The notes: a model not told the origin generated them from the sequence alone. A DNA stretch of 11,548 nt from DASZIT01 sp036489495 (GCA_036489495.1 DASXFR010000126.1:1-11548); one strand, 5' to 3'; shown: positions 1-6,018, numbered from the stretch's first letter. A program made the numbers and translations.

Positions 1-1
1 G

Positions 2-409
2 GAAGATCCGACCCAGTCGTCGGTCAACGTGACCATCGACGCCACCAGCGTCGACACCCAGGACGAGACCCGCAACAACCACCTGCGGACCAACGATTTC
101 TTCGATGTGGAGAACCACCCGACGTGGACGTTCGTCAGCACGTCGGTGGTCCCCGACGGCAAGGGGGTGTGGAAGGTCAACGGCGACCTCACCATCCGGG
201 GCATCACCCGGCCGGTGACGCTCGAGACCACCCTCGAAGGTGTGGTGAAGGATCCCTACGGCAACACCCGGGTCGGCTTCAGCGCCTCGGCGGAGATCGA
301 TCGTGAGGACTTCGACGTCTCCTTCGGAGCGGTGATGGATGCCGGTGGATTGGTGGTGGCCAAGAAGGTGACCATCGAGATCGAAGCCGAGGCCGTCCTC
401 CAGGCCTGA
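2..409 (+). CDS. YceI-family lipocalin-like protein (5' truncated)
   Basis: The window opens inside this gene. Frame 2 is open from the first base and about 135 codons are visible, ending in TGA. The protein shows the YceI pattern: an Arg-Asn-Asn-His-Leu segment leading into NDFFDVENHPTWTF, then LTIRGITRPVTLETT, then GFSASAEIDREDFDVSFG near the C-terminus. These match the beta strands of the YceI barrel, a lipocalin-like fold that binds isoprenoid or other amphiphilic ligands. Many family members are secreted, but the N-terminus lies outside the window, so export cannot be judged. A GTG at position 29 is in frame, but the homology continues upstream of it, so it is not the start. The ligand and physiological role are unknown. 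Confidence 0.9.
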   Translation, partial: EDPTQSSVNVTIDATSVDTQDETRNNHLRTNDFFDVENHPTWTFVSTSVVPDGKGVWKVNGDLTIRGITRPVTLETTLEGVVKDPYGNTRVGFSASAEIDREDFDVSFGAVMDAGGLVVAKKVTIEIEAEAVLQA

Positions 410-414
410 CCTGG
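400..414 (+). terminator. Short hairpin at the yceI stop codon (weak terminator candidate)
   Basis: CCAGG (400-404) and CCTGG (410-414) form a 5-bp stem whose 5-nt loop contains the yceI stop codon. No U-tract follows. It sits directly before the TANNNT box of the next gene. It is the weakest of four such hairpins in the window and may be chance. Confidence 0.2.
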
Positions 415-415
415 C

Positions 416-421
416 TAACCT
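416..421 (+). promoter_or_regulatory. -10 box of a putative leaderless promoter for the dioxygenase gene
   Basis: TAACCT matches the actinobacterial TANNNT -10 motif and ends 6 nt before the GTG at 428, the spacing expected when transcription starts at the start codon. There is no purine-rich Shine-Dalgarno sequence before the GTG and no convincing -35 element. It resembles the boxes before pdxS, ruvC, queA and yajC. Confidence 0.45.
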
Positions 422-427
422 CCAAGC

Positions 428-1264
428 GTGACCGTGGCTGATCCCACTGACGAGGCGGCGCCTTCACCGGCGTCGCCTCGCCGCATGCCGGTGGTCTTCA
501 TCGGGCACGGCAATCCGATGTACGCCATCGAGCCCAACCGGTTCGCCGACGCCTGGGCGGAACTCGCCGGCCAGCTTCCCCGGCCGGCGGCGGTGTTGTC
601 GGTCTCGGCCCACTGGTATGGGCCGGAAACCGCGGTCACCGAGATGGACCGTCCCCGCACCATTCATGACTTCGGGGGATTCCCGCCGGAGTTGTTCGAA
701 GTCGACTACCCGGCCCCGGGATCACCGGCGCTGGCCCAGCGGGTGCGGAGCCTGATCGACGAGTCGGGAGCTATGACCGTCCCGGTGGTGGCCGACACCC
801 AATGGGGGCTCGACCACGGGACCTGGTCGGTGACCCGTCGCATGTACCCGGAGGCGGACATCCCGGTGGTGCAACTCAGCATCGACGGCCGTCAGGGGGC
901 GGCGTTCCACCTCGCCCTCGGGTCGGTGCTGGCGCCGCTCCGGGACGAGGGGGTGCTGATCCTGGGCAGCGGCAACGTGGTGCACAACCTCCAGCTGGCC
1001 CGTCTCACCGGCGATGCCCCGCCCCTCGACTGGGCCGTCCGCTTCGAGGCGGAGGTCCGGCGCCGGATCGGCGCCGGCGACGGAGCCTCATTGGCCGATC
1101 TTCCGGCCCTCGGGCCCGACGCCCGGCAATCGGTGCCCACGCCCGATCACTACCTGCCCCTGCTGTACGTCCTGGGCGCGGCGTCGCCCGATGACCGGAC
1201 CGGCTTTCCCGTCGCCGGGATCGACGCCGGGTCCATCTCGATGCTCTCGGTGGTTCTCGGCTGA
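428..1264 (+). CDS. Extradiol ring-cleavage dioxygenase, YgiD / 4,5-DOPA dioxygenase type (LigB superfamily)
   Basis: This 278-residue protein matches the single-domain class III extradiol dioxygenases (YgiD/DODA), which open catechol-type rings using a mononuclear metal. Candidate metal or catalytic histidines are His27 in FIGHGNPM, His62 in SVSAHWY, His186 in GSGNVVHNL and His241 in TPDHYLPLL. The segments IHDFGGFPPELFEVDYPAPG (79-98) and DTQWGLDHGTWSV (123-135) are also family hallmarks. GTG 428 is preferred because a TANNNT box lies 6 nt upstream. ATG 485 (Met20) begins exactly where homology begins and is the alternative, so residues 1-19 may be a short Pro/Ala-rich extension. The gene appears monocistronic between yceI and pdxS. 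The natural substrate cannot be told from the sequence, and many bacterial homologues are uncharacterised. Confidence 0.88.
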   Translation: MTVADPTDEAAPSPASPRRMPVVFIGHGNPMYAIEPNRFADAWAELAGQLPRPAAVLSVSAHWYGPETAVTEMDRPRTIHDFGGFPPELFEVDYPAPGSPALAQRVRSLIDESGAMTVPVVADTQWGLDHGTWSVTRRMYPEADIPVVQLSIDGRQGAAFHLALGSVLAPLRDEGVLILGSGNVVHNLQLARLTGDAPPLDWAVRFEAEVRRRIGAGDGASLADLPALGPDARQSVPTPDHYLPLLYVLGAASPDDRTGFPVAGIDAGSISMLSVVLG

Positions 1265-1272
1265 CCCCGATG

Positions 1273-1298
1273 GTCGGGCCCTCGGGCCAGGGCCGGAC
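1273..1298 (+). terminator. Stem-loop between the dioxygenase gene and pdxS
   Basis: Positions 1273-1282 pair with 1289-1298 over 10 positions with a single G-G mismatch (GTC-g-GGCCCT against AGGGCC-g-GAC), leaving a 6-nt loop. There is no U-tract. It begins 9 nt after the dioxygenase stop codon and ends 11 nt before the pdxS -10 box, so it is well placed as a U-less terminator insulating the two genes. Confidence 0.45.
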
Positions 1299-1309
1299 GG
1301 GACCGACTG

Positions 1310-1315
1310 TACAAT
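1310..1315 (+). promoter_or_regulatory. -10 box of the pdxS promoter (leaderless type)
   Basis: TACAAT is a near-consensus sigma-70-type -10 hexamer. Exactly 6 nt separate it from ATG 1322, so transcription should start at or next to the start codon. No Shine-Dalgarno sequence lies before that ATG, and no -35 hexamer is recognisable 16-18 nt upstream. Confidence 0.6.
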
Positions 1316-1321
1316 CGAGGC

Positions 1322-2239
1322 ATGGGCGACTCACCGATCGAAGCCGGCTCGATGACGGGCAACCGCCCGACCGGGACATTCACCGTCAAGCGGGGTCTGG
1401 CCGACATGCTCCGGGGTGGCGTCATCATGGATGTCGTCGATGCCGACCAGGCCAAGTTGGCGGAGGACTCCGGAGCGGTGGCGGTCATGGCCCTGGAGCG
1501 GGTGCCGGCCGACATCCGTCGCGACGGCGGGGTGGCCCGGATGAGCGATCCGGCCATGATCGAGGGCATCAAGGCGGCGGTCACCGTGCCGGTGATGGCC
1601 AAGGCCCGGATCGGCCATTTCGCCGAGGCCCAGGTGCTGGCCGCCCTCGGCGTCGACTACGTGGACGAGAGCGAGGTGCTGACCCCGGCCGACGAAGCCC
1701 ACCACATCGACAAGTGGGGTTACGAGGTTCCGTTCGTGTGCGGCGCCACCAACCTCGGCGAAGCCCTCCGCCGGATCTCCGAGGGGGCCGCGATGATCCG
1801 CTCCAAAGGCGAGGCGGGGACCGGCAACATCGTCGAGGCCGTGCGTCACCTCCGGTCCATCCTCGGCGATATCCGCCAGATCACCCAGGCCGACTCGGCC
1901 GAGCTGTACCGGTGGGCCAAGGAGCTGGCCGCCCCCATCGGGCTGGTCCAGGAGATCGCCGGGACCGGGAGGCTCCCAGTGCCGCTGTTCTGCGCCGGCG
2001 GGATCGCCACCCCGGCGGACGCGTCGCTGGTCATGCAGCTGGGCGCCGAAGCGGTGTTCGTCGGTTCCGGGATCTTCAAGAGCAGCGACCCGAAACGCCG
2101 GGCCCGGGCCATCGTGGAAGCGACCGCCCACTATGCCGACGCCGACCTGGTGGCCAAGGTCTCCTCCGGTCTGGGGGAGGCCATGGCCGGTGAGGAGATC
2201 GATACGCTCGATGTCCGCTTGTCGACGCGTGGTTGGTAG
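1322..2239 (+). CDS. pdxS: Pyridoxal 5'-phosphate synthase, synthase subunit PdxS
   Basis: PdxS condenses ribose 5-phosphate, glyceraldehyde 3-phosphate and ammonia into pyridoxal 5'-phosphate in the DXP-independent vitamin B6 pathway. It forms a dodecamer fed with ammonia by PdxT. The 305-residue protein is a full-length TIM barrel. It contains MDVVDADQAK (Asp37), PVMAKARIGHF with Lys94 as the likely ribose-5-phosphate imine lysine, IRSKGEAGTGNIVEAVRH with Lys162 as the second lysine, and FCAGGIATPADASLVMQLGA in the phosphate-binding region. ATG 1322 is chosen because it follows a TACAAT box by 6 nt. Met11 is an internal alternative. Where most homologues read VCGAR, this one has VCGAT. pdxT follows after 33 nt, so the two are very likely one operon. 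Confidence 0.97.
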   Translation: MGDSPIEAGSMTGNRPTGTFTVKRGLADMLRGGVIMDVVDADQAKLAEDSGAVAVMALERVPADIRRDGGVARMSDPAMIEGIKAAVTVPVMAKARIGHFAEAQVLAALGVDYVDESEVLTPADEAHHIDKWGYEVPFVCGATNLGEALRRISEGAAMIRSKGEAGTGNIVEAVRHLRSILGDIRQITQADSAELYRWAKELAAPIGLVQEIAGTGRLPVPLFCAGGIATPADASLVMQLGAEAVFVGSGIFKSSDPKRRARAIVEATAHYADADLVAKVSSGLGEAMAGEEIDTLDVRLSTRGW

Positions 2240-2260
2240 CCGCGCCGCCCGCCGGCGCCC

Positions 2261-2265
2261 GAGGG
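2261..2265 (+). promoter_or_regulatory. Shine-Dalgarno sequence of pdxT
   Basis: GAGGG lies 7 nt before the GTG at 2273. It supports that GTG as the pdxT start and ordinary leadered re-initiation inside the pdx operon. Confidence 0.5.
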
Positions 2266-2272
2266 CCAGCCG

Positions 2273-2935
2273 GTGACCATCGGGGTGCTGGCGCTGCAGG
2301 GCGATGTCCGCGAGCACATCACCGCCCTGGCCGATCTGGGCGAAGTCGGGCGCGAGGTCCGGGGTCCGGCGGATCTGGACGGGCTGGCCGGCATCATCCT
2401 CCCCGGCGGGGAGTCGACCACGTTGTCGATGCTGCTCGAGTCGTCGGGGTTGTATGACCCGCTGGCCACCGCCCTGGCCGGAGGGTTGCCGGCGTTCGGG
2501 ACCTGCGCGGGGATGATCCTGCTGGCCGACACCGTGCTCGACGGTCGTCCCGACCAGAGGCGTTTCGGGGTCATCGGCATCACCGTTCGCCGCAACGGCT
2601 ACGGGCGGCAGGTGGCATCGTTCGAGTGCGACCTCAATGTCACCGGGATCGACGAGCCCCCGATCCACGCCGTCTTCATCCGGGCCCCGGTGGTCGAGGC
2701 CATCTCAGCCGGGGTGCAGGTGCTGGCCACCCTGCCCGACCGGGTGGAGGGAGGCGGGGCGGCCCGGCGGAATGCCGGCGGGGGCCCGGTGGTGTGCCGG
2801 CAGGGCCGGGTGCTGGTGAGCGCCTTCCACCCAGAGCTGACCGGCGACCGGCGGCTGCACCAGCTGTTCGTGGGGATGACCAAAGAGGACGGCGCCGAGG
2901 ACCAAGAGGGCAAAGAGGAACCAGAAGAGAGGTAG
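2273..2935 (+). CDS. pdxT: Pyridoxal 5'-phosphate synthase, glutaminase subunit PdxT
   Basis: PdxT is the class I glutamine amidotransferase that hydrolyses glutamine and channels ammonia to PdxS. The 220-residue product starts MTIGVLALQGDVREH, as expected for the family. It has the LPGGEST oxyanion loop (43-49), the nucleophile Cys78 in FGTCAGM, and the His186/Glu188 pair in SAFHPEL, so the catalytic triad is complete. The fold should end near GDRRLHQLFVGM (about 202). The last 18 residues, TKEDGAEDQEGKEEPEER, are a charged extension outside the family core. Its purine-rich DNA carries repeated AAGAGG sequences that lead into the yebC start. GTG 2273 is supported by a GAGGG 7 nt upstream. 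Confidence 0.95.
   Translation: MTIGVLALQGDVREHITALADLGEVGREVRGPADLDGLAGIILPGGESTTLSMLLESSGLYDPLATALAGGLPAFGTCAGMILLADTVLDGRPDQRRFGVIGITVRRNGYGRQVASFECDLNVTGIDEPPIHAVFIRAPVVEAISAGVQVLATLPDRVEGGGAARRNAGGGPVVCRQGRVLVSAFHPELTGDRRLHQLFVGMTKEDGAEDQEGKEEPEER
2882..2932 (+). repeat. Repeated AAGAGG motifs in the 3' end of pdxT
   Basis: AAAGAGG (2882-2888), AAGAGG (2904-2909), AAAGAGG (2912-2918) and AAGAGAGG (2925-2932) recur in a purine-rich stretch encoding the Lys/Glu-rich PdxT tail. Each resembles an anti-Shine-Dalgarno complement. Only the last is correctly spaced for yebC. Confidence 0.5.
2925..2932 (+). promoter_or_regulatory. Shine-Dalgarno sequence of yebC, inside pdxT
   Basis: AAGAGAGG lies 8 nt before ATG 2941 and overlaps the last pdxT codons. 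It fixes the yebC start and links translation of the two genes. Confidence 0.6.
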
Positions 2936-2940
2936 AGGCG

Positions 2941-3690
2941 ATGTCGGGACATTCGAAGTGGGCGACCACCAAGTACCGCAAGGGGGCCCAGGACTCGGCG
3001 CGGGCCAAGGTCTTCGCCAAGATCATCCGCCAGGTGGAGGTGGCCGCCCGGGAGGGTGGGAGTGACATGACGGCCAACGCCAGCCTGCGGACCATGTACG
3101 CCAAGGCGAGGGATTCGTCGGTGCCGATCGACACCATCGAGCGGGCCATCAAGCGCGGCTCCGGCGAGCTGGAGGGCGTCCGCTACGAGGCCATCTCCTA
3201 CGAGGGCTACGCCCCCGACGGGGTGGCGGTCATCGTCGAGTGCCTGTCGGACAACCGGAACCGCACCGGCGCGGAGATCCGCAACATCTTCTCCAAGAAC
3301 GGCGGGTCGATGGCCGAGCCCGGCGCGGTGAGTTGGCAGTTCGAACGCAAGGGCACCGTCTCGGTGCCCCGGAGTTTCGACGAGGACCGGGTGCTGGAGG
3401 TGGCCATGGAGGCGGGGGCCGAGGACCTCGCCGACGACGGCGAGCAATGGGTGGTGACCTGTGCGCCCGCCGACCTGGTGTCGGTGCGGGCCGCCCTCGA
3501 GGCGGCCGAACTGTCCCCGGGGACCTCGGAGCTGACCATGGTCCCGACCACCACCATCGAGGTGACCGACGAGTCGGAGGCCAAGAAGGTGCTGCGGCTC
3601 ATCGAGGCCCTCGACGACCACGACGACGTCCAGAACGTCTACGCCAACTTCGATATCCCCGATTCGGTGATGGCCGCCTACGGCGACTAG
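2941..3690 (+). CDS. yebC: YebC/PmpR-family protein (TACO1-like translation factor or regulator)
   Basis: This is a 249-residue, full-length YebC/PmpR/TACO1 protein. It starts MSGHSKWATTKYRKGAQDSARAK and shows the typical FAKIIRQVEVAAREGG helix (25-40), YEGYAPDGVAVIVECLSDNRNRT (87-109), NIFSKNGGSMAEPGAVSWQFERKG (115-138) and the C-terminal NVYANFDIPD (232-241). Family members are cytosolic three-domain proteins. Long annotated as transcriptional regulators, some are now known to relieve ribosome stalling, so the exact role here is open. ATG 2941 is clear from the conserved N-terminus and from the AAGAGAGG 8 nt upstream. pdxT ends 5 nt before the start. Placement between pdxST and ruvC is common in actinobacteria. 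Confidence 0.96.
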   Translation: MSGHSKWATTKYRKGAQDSARAKVFAKIIRQVEVAAREGGSDMTANASLRTMYAKARDSSVPIDTIERAIKRGSGELEGVRYEAISYEGYAPDGVAVIVECLSDNRNRTGAEIRNIFSKNGGSMAEPGAVSWQFERKGTVSVPRSFDEDRVLEVAMEAGAEDLADDGEQWVVTCAPADLVSVRAALEAAELSPGTSELTMVPTTTIEVTDESEAKKVLRLIEALDDHDDVQNVYANFDIPDSVMAAYGD

Positions 3691-3714
3691 CCCGCCGGGC
3701 TCGCCCCCGGGCTA
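3688..3714 (+). terminator. Stem-loop at the yebC stop codon
   Basis: TAGCCCG (3688-3694, including the stop codon) pairs perfectly with CGGGCTA (3708-3714). An inner GGG/CCC stem (3697-3699 with 3704-3706) and a CTCG loop can stack on top. No U-tract follows. It lies 27 nt before the ruvC start codon's -10 box and probably separates the pdx-yebC unit from ruvCAB. Confidence 0.45.
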
Positions 3715-3740
3715 TCCACGCCTAGCCGGCCCGGCCACGA

Positions 3741-3746
3741 TACAGT
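3741..3746 (+). promoter_or_regulatory. -10 box of the ruvC promoter (leaderless type)
   Basis: TACAGT ends 7 nt before ATG 3754 and there is no Shine-Dalgarno sequence, so ruvC is probably translated from a leaderless transcript. No clear -35 element is seen. The last base of the box overlaps the adjacent SOS-type dyad. Confidence 0.55.
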
Positions 3747-3760
3747 CGAACGCATGTTCG
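3747..3760 (+). promoter_or_regulatory. LexA/SOS box overlapping the ruvC start codon
   Basis: CGAAC-GCAT-GTTCG is a perfect 5+5 dyad matching the Gram-positive and mycobacterial LexA operator (core GAAC-N4-GTTC). It begins immediately after the TACAGT box and includes the ruvC ATG in its spacer and right arm. LexA bound here would cover the transcription start and block initiation. ruvCAB is a plausible SOS target because it resolves recombination intermediates at damaged forks. Confidence 0.75.
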
Positions 3761-4260
3761 TCCTGGGGATAGACCCCGGCCTGTCCCGCTGTGGGTACGG
3801 CATCGTCACCCGGCGCGGGTCGAAGATGGTGGCGGTGGCCGGCGGGGTCATCTCCACCGCCCCGACGGTGCCCCTCCATCAGCGGCTGCGGGTGCTGTCC
3901 GACGAGCTCCGGTCGCTGGTGGCGGAGTACCGGCCGGAGGCGGTGGTGGTGGAACGGGTGTTCTTCCAGGTGAACGCCCGCACGGCGATGGCCACCGGGC
4001 AGGCCGCCGGGGTGGCGTTGGTGGCCGCCGCCGAGGCGGAGTGCGAGGTGGCCCAGTACACCTCCAACGAGGTCAAGGTGGCGCTGGTCGGCTACGGCGG
4101 GGCCACCAAGGACCAGGTGCAGCGGATGGTGGCTTCGGTGCTCGGGCTGGCCGAGCCGCCCCGGCCCCCGGATGTGGCCGACGCGCTGGCCCTGGCCGCC
4201 TGTTACCTGACCAGCCAGCCCCTCCGCCGGGCGGTGGCGGCGGCAGGAGGACCACCATGA
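3754..4260 (+). CDS. ruvC: Crossover junction endodeoxyribonuclease RuvC
   Basis: RuvC cuts Holliday junctions symmetrically, working with the RuvAB branch-migration motor. The 168-residue protein has the RNase H-like fold and a complete acidic active site: Asp7 in LGIDPGLSRCGYG, Glu67 in VVVERVFF, and Asp140 and Asp143 in PPDVADALALA. NARTAMATGQAAGV (74-87) and YTSNEVKVALVGYGGATKDQV (102-122) are further family signatures. The length is normal. ATG 3754 is supported by the conserved N-terminus and by a TACAGT box 7 nt upstream. It is the first gene of the ruvCAB operon, carries an SOS-type operator over its start codon, and its stop overlaps the ruvA start as ATGA. Confidence 0.97.
   Translation: MFVLGIDPGLSRCGYGIVTRRGSKMVAVAGGVISTAPTVPLHQRLRVLSDELRSLVAEYRPEAVVVERVFFQVNARTAMATGQAAGVALVAAAEAECEVAQYTSNEVKVALVGYGGATKDQVQRMVASVLGLAEPPRPPDVADALALAACYLTSQPLRRAVAAAGGPP
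4245..4250 (+). promoter_or_regulatory. Shine-Dalgarno sequence of ruvA, inside ruvC
   Basis: A perfect AGGAGG lies 6 nt before ATG 4257. It is the strongest ribosome-binding site in the window and fixes the ruvA start at the ATGA overlap with ruvC. Confidence 0.8.
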
Positions 4261-4853
4261 TCGGATCACTGCGGGGAACCCTCATCGACCGGCCGGTGCC
4301 CGGCGAAGTCATCATCGAGGTCGGGGGGGTCGGCTACCGGGCCTCGGTGCCGGCGTCGATCTTCGGCAGCCTGGGGCCCAACGGATCCGAGGTGTTCCTC
4401 CATGTCCACACCCATGTGCGGGAGGACGCCATCGTCCTGTTCGGCTTCGCCCACGCCGACGAGCGCCGGTGCTTCGAAGCCCTCCTCGGTGCCCACGGAG
4501 TCGGCCCGTCGCTGGCCCTGGCCATCCTCTCGTCGTTGTCGCCGGCGTCGTTGTCGACCGCGGTGCTGGAAGACGACCTCGACACCCTCTGCCTGATCCC
4601 CGGCGTCGGCAAGAAGACGGCCGCCCGCCTCCTCCTGGAGCTGAAAGCCCGCCTCGACCTGCCGACCTGGAACCCGGACGGGCCGACCGTCACCGGCGAG
4701 GAGCGATCGGCCCGTGGCGAGGTCCGGGCGGCGCTGGCCGAGCTCGGCTACGGATCCGACGAGATCCGCCAGGCCCTCGACGCGGTTCCCGACGACGAAT
4801 CGGTGGAGACCATGGTGCGGACCGCCCTCCGCCAGCTGGCGAGGTCGAGTTGA
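4257..4853 (+). CDS. ruvA: Holliday junction branch migration protein RuvA
   Basis: RuvA is the DNA-binding tetramer that holds a Holliday junction in square-planar form and loads the RuvB motor. The 198-residue protein starts MIGSLRGTLI and has the N-terminal OB fold (about 1-65, ending in VREDAIVLFGF). Two helix-hairpin-helix motifs follow, GAHGVGPSLALAIL (78-91) and IPGVGKKTAARLLLELK (114-130), then a flexible linker (about 135-150) and the C-terminal RuvB-binding domain (152-198). Length and domain order are normal. The start overlaps the ruvC stop and is preceded by AGGAGG. The stop overlaps a candidate TTG start of ruvB, so the three genes are translationally coupled. Confidence 0.97.
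   Translation: MIGSLRGTLIDRPVPGEVIIEVGGVGYRASVPASIFGSLGPNGSEVFLHVHTHVREDAIVLFGFAHADERRCFEALLGAHGVGPSLALAILSSLSPASLSTAVLEDDLDTLCLIPGVGKKTAARLLLELKARLDLPTWNPDGPTVTGEERSARGEVRAALAELGYGSDEIRQALDAVPDDESVETMVRTALRQLARSS
4841..4844 (+). promoter_or_regulatory. Candidate Shine-Dalgarno sequence of ruvB
   Basis: GAGG lies 5 nt before TTG 4850, which overlaps the ruvA stop as TTGA. It is the main support for the TTG start. A GGAGG at 4858-4862 could instead serve GTG 4874, but 11 nt away. Confidence 0.35.
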
Positions 4854-5935
4854 CCCCGGAGGCCCGACGCGAGGTGCTGGCCGACGGGCTGGAGGGCGAC
4901 CTGACCTCCGGCGGCCCGGCCGAAATAACGGTGCGCGATGTCGACCCGATCGCCGCGCCCATCGAGGAACAGGACGAGGCCCGCCTCCGGCCTCGCACCC
5001 TCAGCGAGTTCGTCGGCCAGGCTCAGCTGACCGAGCACCTGCAGATCGTCATCGAAGCCGCCCGGAAACGCGGCCAGCCGGTCGACCATCTGTTGTTCGC
5101 CGGTCCTCCGGGCCTGGGGAAGACGTCGCTGTCGGGGATCGTGGCCGCGGAGATGGGCGTCGGGCTCCGGATCACCGCCGGTCCGGTGATGGTGCGGGCC
5201 GGGGACCTGGCCGCCCTGCTGACCGATCTGCAAGAGGGCGACGTGCTGTTCATCGACGAGATCCACCGGCTGCCCCGGGCCGTCGAGGAGATCCTCTATC
5301 CGGCCATGGAGGACTTCAAGCTCGACATCCTCATCGGCAAGGGGCCGACGGCCCGCAGCATCCGGCTCGACCTTCCCCGGTTCACCCTGGTCGGGGCCAC
5401 CACCCGCACCGGGCTGGTCACCGGTCCGCTCCGTGACCGTTTCGGTTTCGTCGGACGCCTCGACCTCTATAACGTCGAGGACCTCGAGTCCATCGTGTTG
5501 CGCTCGGCCCAGATCCTCGGTGTCCCGGTCGACGCCGAAGGCGCCCGGAAGATCGCCGAGCGGTCGAGAGGAACCCCGCGGATCGCCAACCGCCTGTTGC
5601 GCCGGGTGCGCGATTTCGTCGAGGTGCGGGCGGCCGGGAAGGTCACCGGCGAGTCCGCCACCGCCGGACTCGAGTTGTTCGGGGTGGACAAGTTGGGACT
5701 CGACAAGGTCGACCGTTCGATCCTCGATGTGCTGTGCCGCCGGTTCGCCGGCCGGCCGGTCGGCCTCACCACGCTGGCCCAGTGCATCGGTGAGGAGCCC
5801 AACACCATCGAGGATGCCTACGAGCCCTACCTGTTGCAGCAGGGCCTGTTGCAGCGCACCGCCCGGGGCCGGGTGGCGGCCCCCCGGGCCTGGGCCCACC
5901 TGGAGATGACGCCGGCCGATCCCACCTTGCTCTGA
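4850..5935 (+). CDS. ruvB: Holliday junction branch migration ATPase RuvB
   Basis: RuvB is the hexameric AAA+ motor that drives branch migration with RuvA. From TTG 4850 the protein has 361 residues. It shows LRPRTLSEFVGQ (46-57), Walker A GPPGLGKT (85-92), Walker B DVLFIDEIHR (131-140), sensor 1 GATTR (182-186), the arginine-finger segment GPLRDRFGF (192-200), sensor 2 GTPRIANRLLRRVRDF (241-256) and a C-terminal winged helix ending in RGRVAAPRAWAHL. The start is uncertain. TTG 4850 overlaps the ruvA stop and has a GAGG 5 nt upstream. GTG 4874 gives 353 residues and GTG 4931 gives 334. All leave the ATPase core intact. The N-terminal 40 residues are acidic and variable, as is usual upstream of LRPR. 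Confidence 0.95.
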   Translation: MTPEARREVLADGLEGDLTSGGPAEITVRDVDPIAAPIEEQDEARLRPRTLSEFVGQAQLTEHLQIVIEAARKRGQPVDHLLFAGPPGLGKTSLSGIVAAEMGVGLRITAGPVMVRAGDLAALLTDLQEGDVLFIDEIHRLPRAVEEILYPAMEDFKLDILIGKGPTARSIRLDLPRFTLVGATTRTGLVTGPLRDRFGFVGRLDLYNVEDLESIVLRSAQILGVPVDAEGARKIAERSRGTPRIANRLLRRVRDFVEVRAAGKVTGESATAGLELFGVDKLGLDKVDRSILDVLCRRFAGRPVGLTTLAQCIGEEPNTIEDAYEPYLLQQGLLQRTARGRVAAPRAWAHLEMTPADPTLL

Positions 5936-5951
5936 TCCGGTCAGACCGCGT

Positions 5952-5976
5952 GGGCTCGGGGCGGTGGGCGCGTGGG
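5952..5976 (+). other. G-quadruplex-type motif upstream of queA
   Basis: Four G-tracts on the + strand (5952-5954, 5958-5961, 5966-5968, 5974-5976) are separated by loops of 3, 4 and 5 nt, which fits the G3+N1-7 quadruplex pattern. It occupies the 90-nt ruvB-queA gap, where the other promoters have a hairpin. GC-rich DNA produces such motifs by chance. Confidence 0.35.
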
Positions 5977-5979
5977 CGC
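5964..5979 (+). repeat. Tandem 8-bp repeat GTGGGCGC x2
   Basis: Two perfect head-to-tail copies of GTGGGCGC are followed by the related GTGGCGGTGGC (5980-5990). They lie in the ruvB-queA spacer and contribute to the G-rich tract. Confidence 0.5.
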
Positions 5980-6012
5980 GTGGCGGTGGCCGGCGGCCGA
6001 GCGTTTCCGAAA

Positions 6013-6018
6013 TAGCGT
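6013..6018 (+). promoter_or_regulatory. -10 box of the queA promoter (leaderless type)
   Basis: TAGCGT ends 7 nt before ATG 6026 and no Shine-Dalgarno sequence is present. The fit to TANNNT with the spacing shared by the other units favours ATG 6026 as the queA start over the homology-based ATG 6092. Confidence 0.45.

Noticed and set aside
1331..2668. Minus-strand frame of 445 codons opposite pdxS and pdxT
   Set aside because: Same GC-driven effect. The product is low-complexity Gly/Asp/His/Arg, and the + strand genes have intact catalytic residues.
2877..2935. Frameshift at the 3' end of pdxT explaining the odd charged tail
   Set aside because: The frame runs cleanly to a TAG placed just before yebC, and the purine-rich sequence has a plausible ribosome-binding role. 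Nothing in the other frames restores a longer PdxT homology.
4041..4256. Upstream extension of the ruvA frame inside ruvC
   Set aside because: ATG 4257 has a perfect AGGAGG 6 nt upstream and the family N-terminus MIGSLRG. The upstream codons are a shadow of ruvC.
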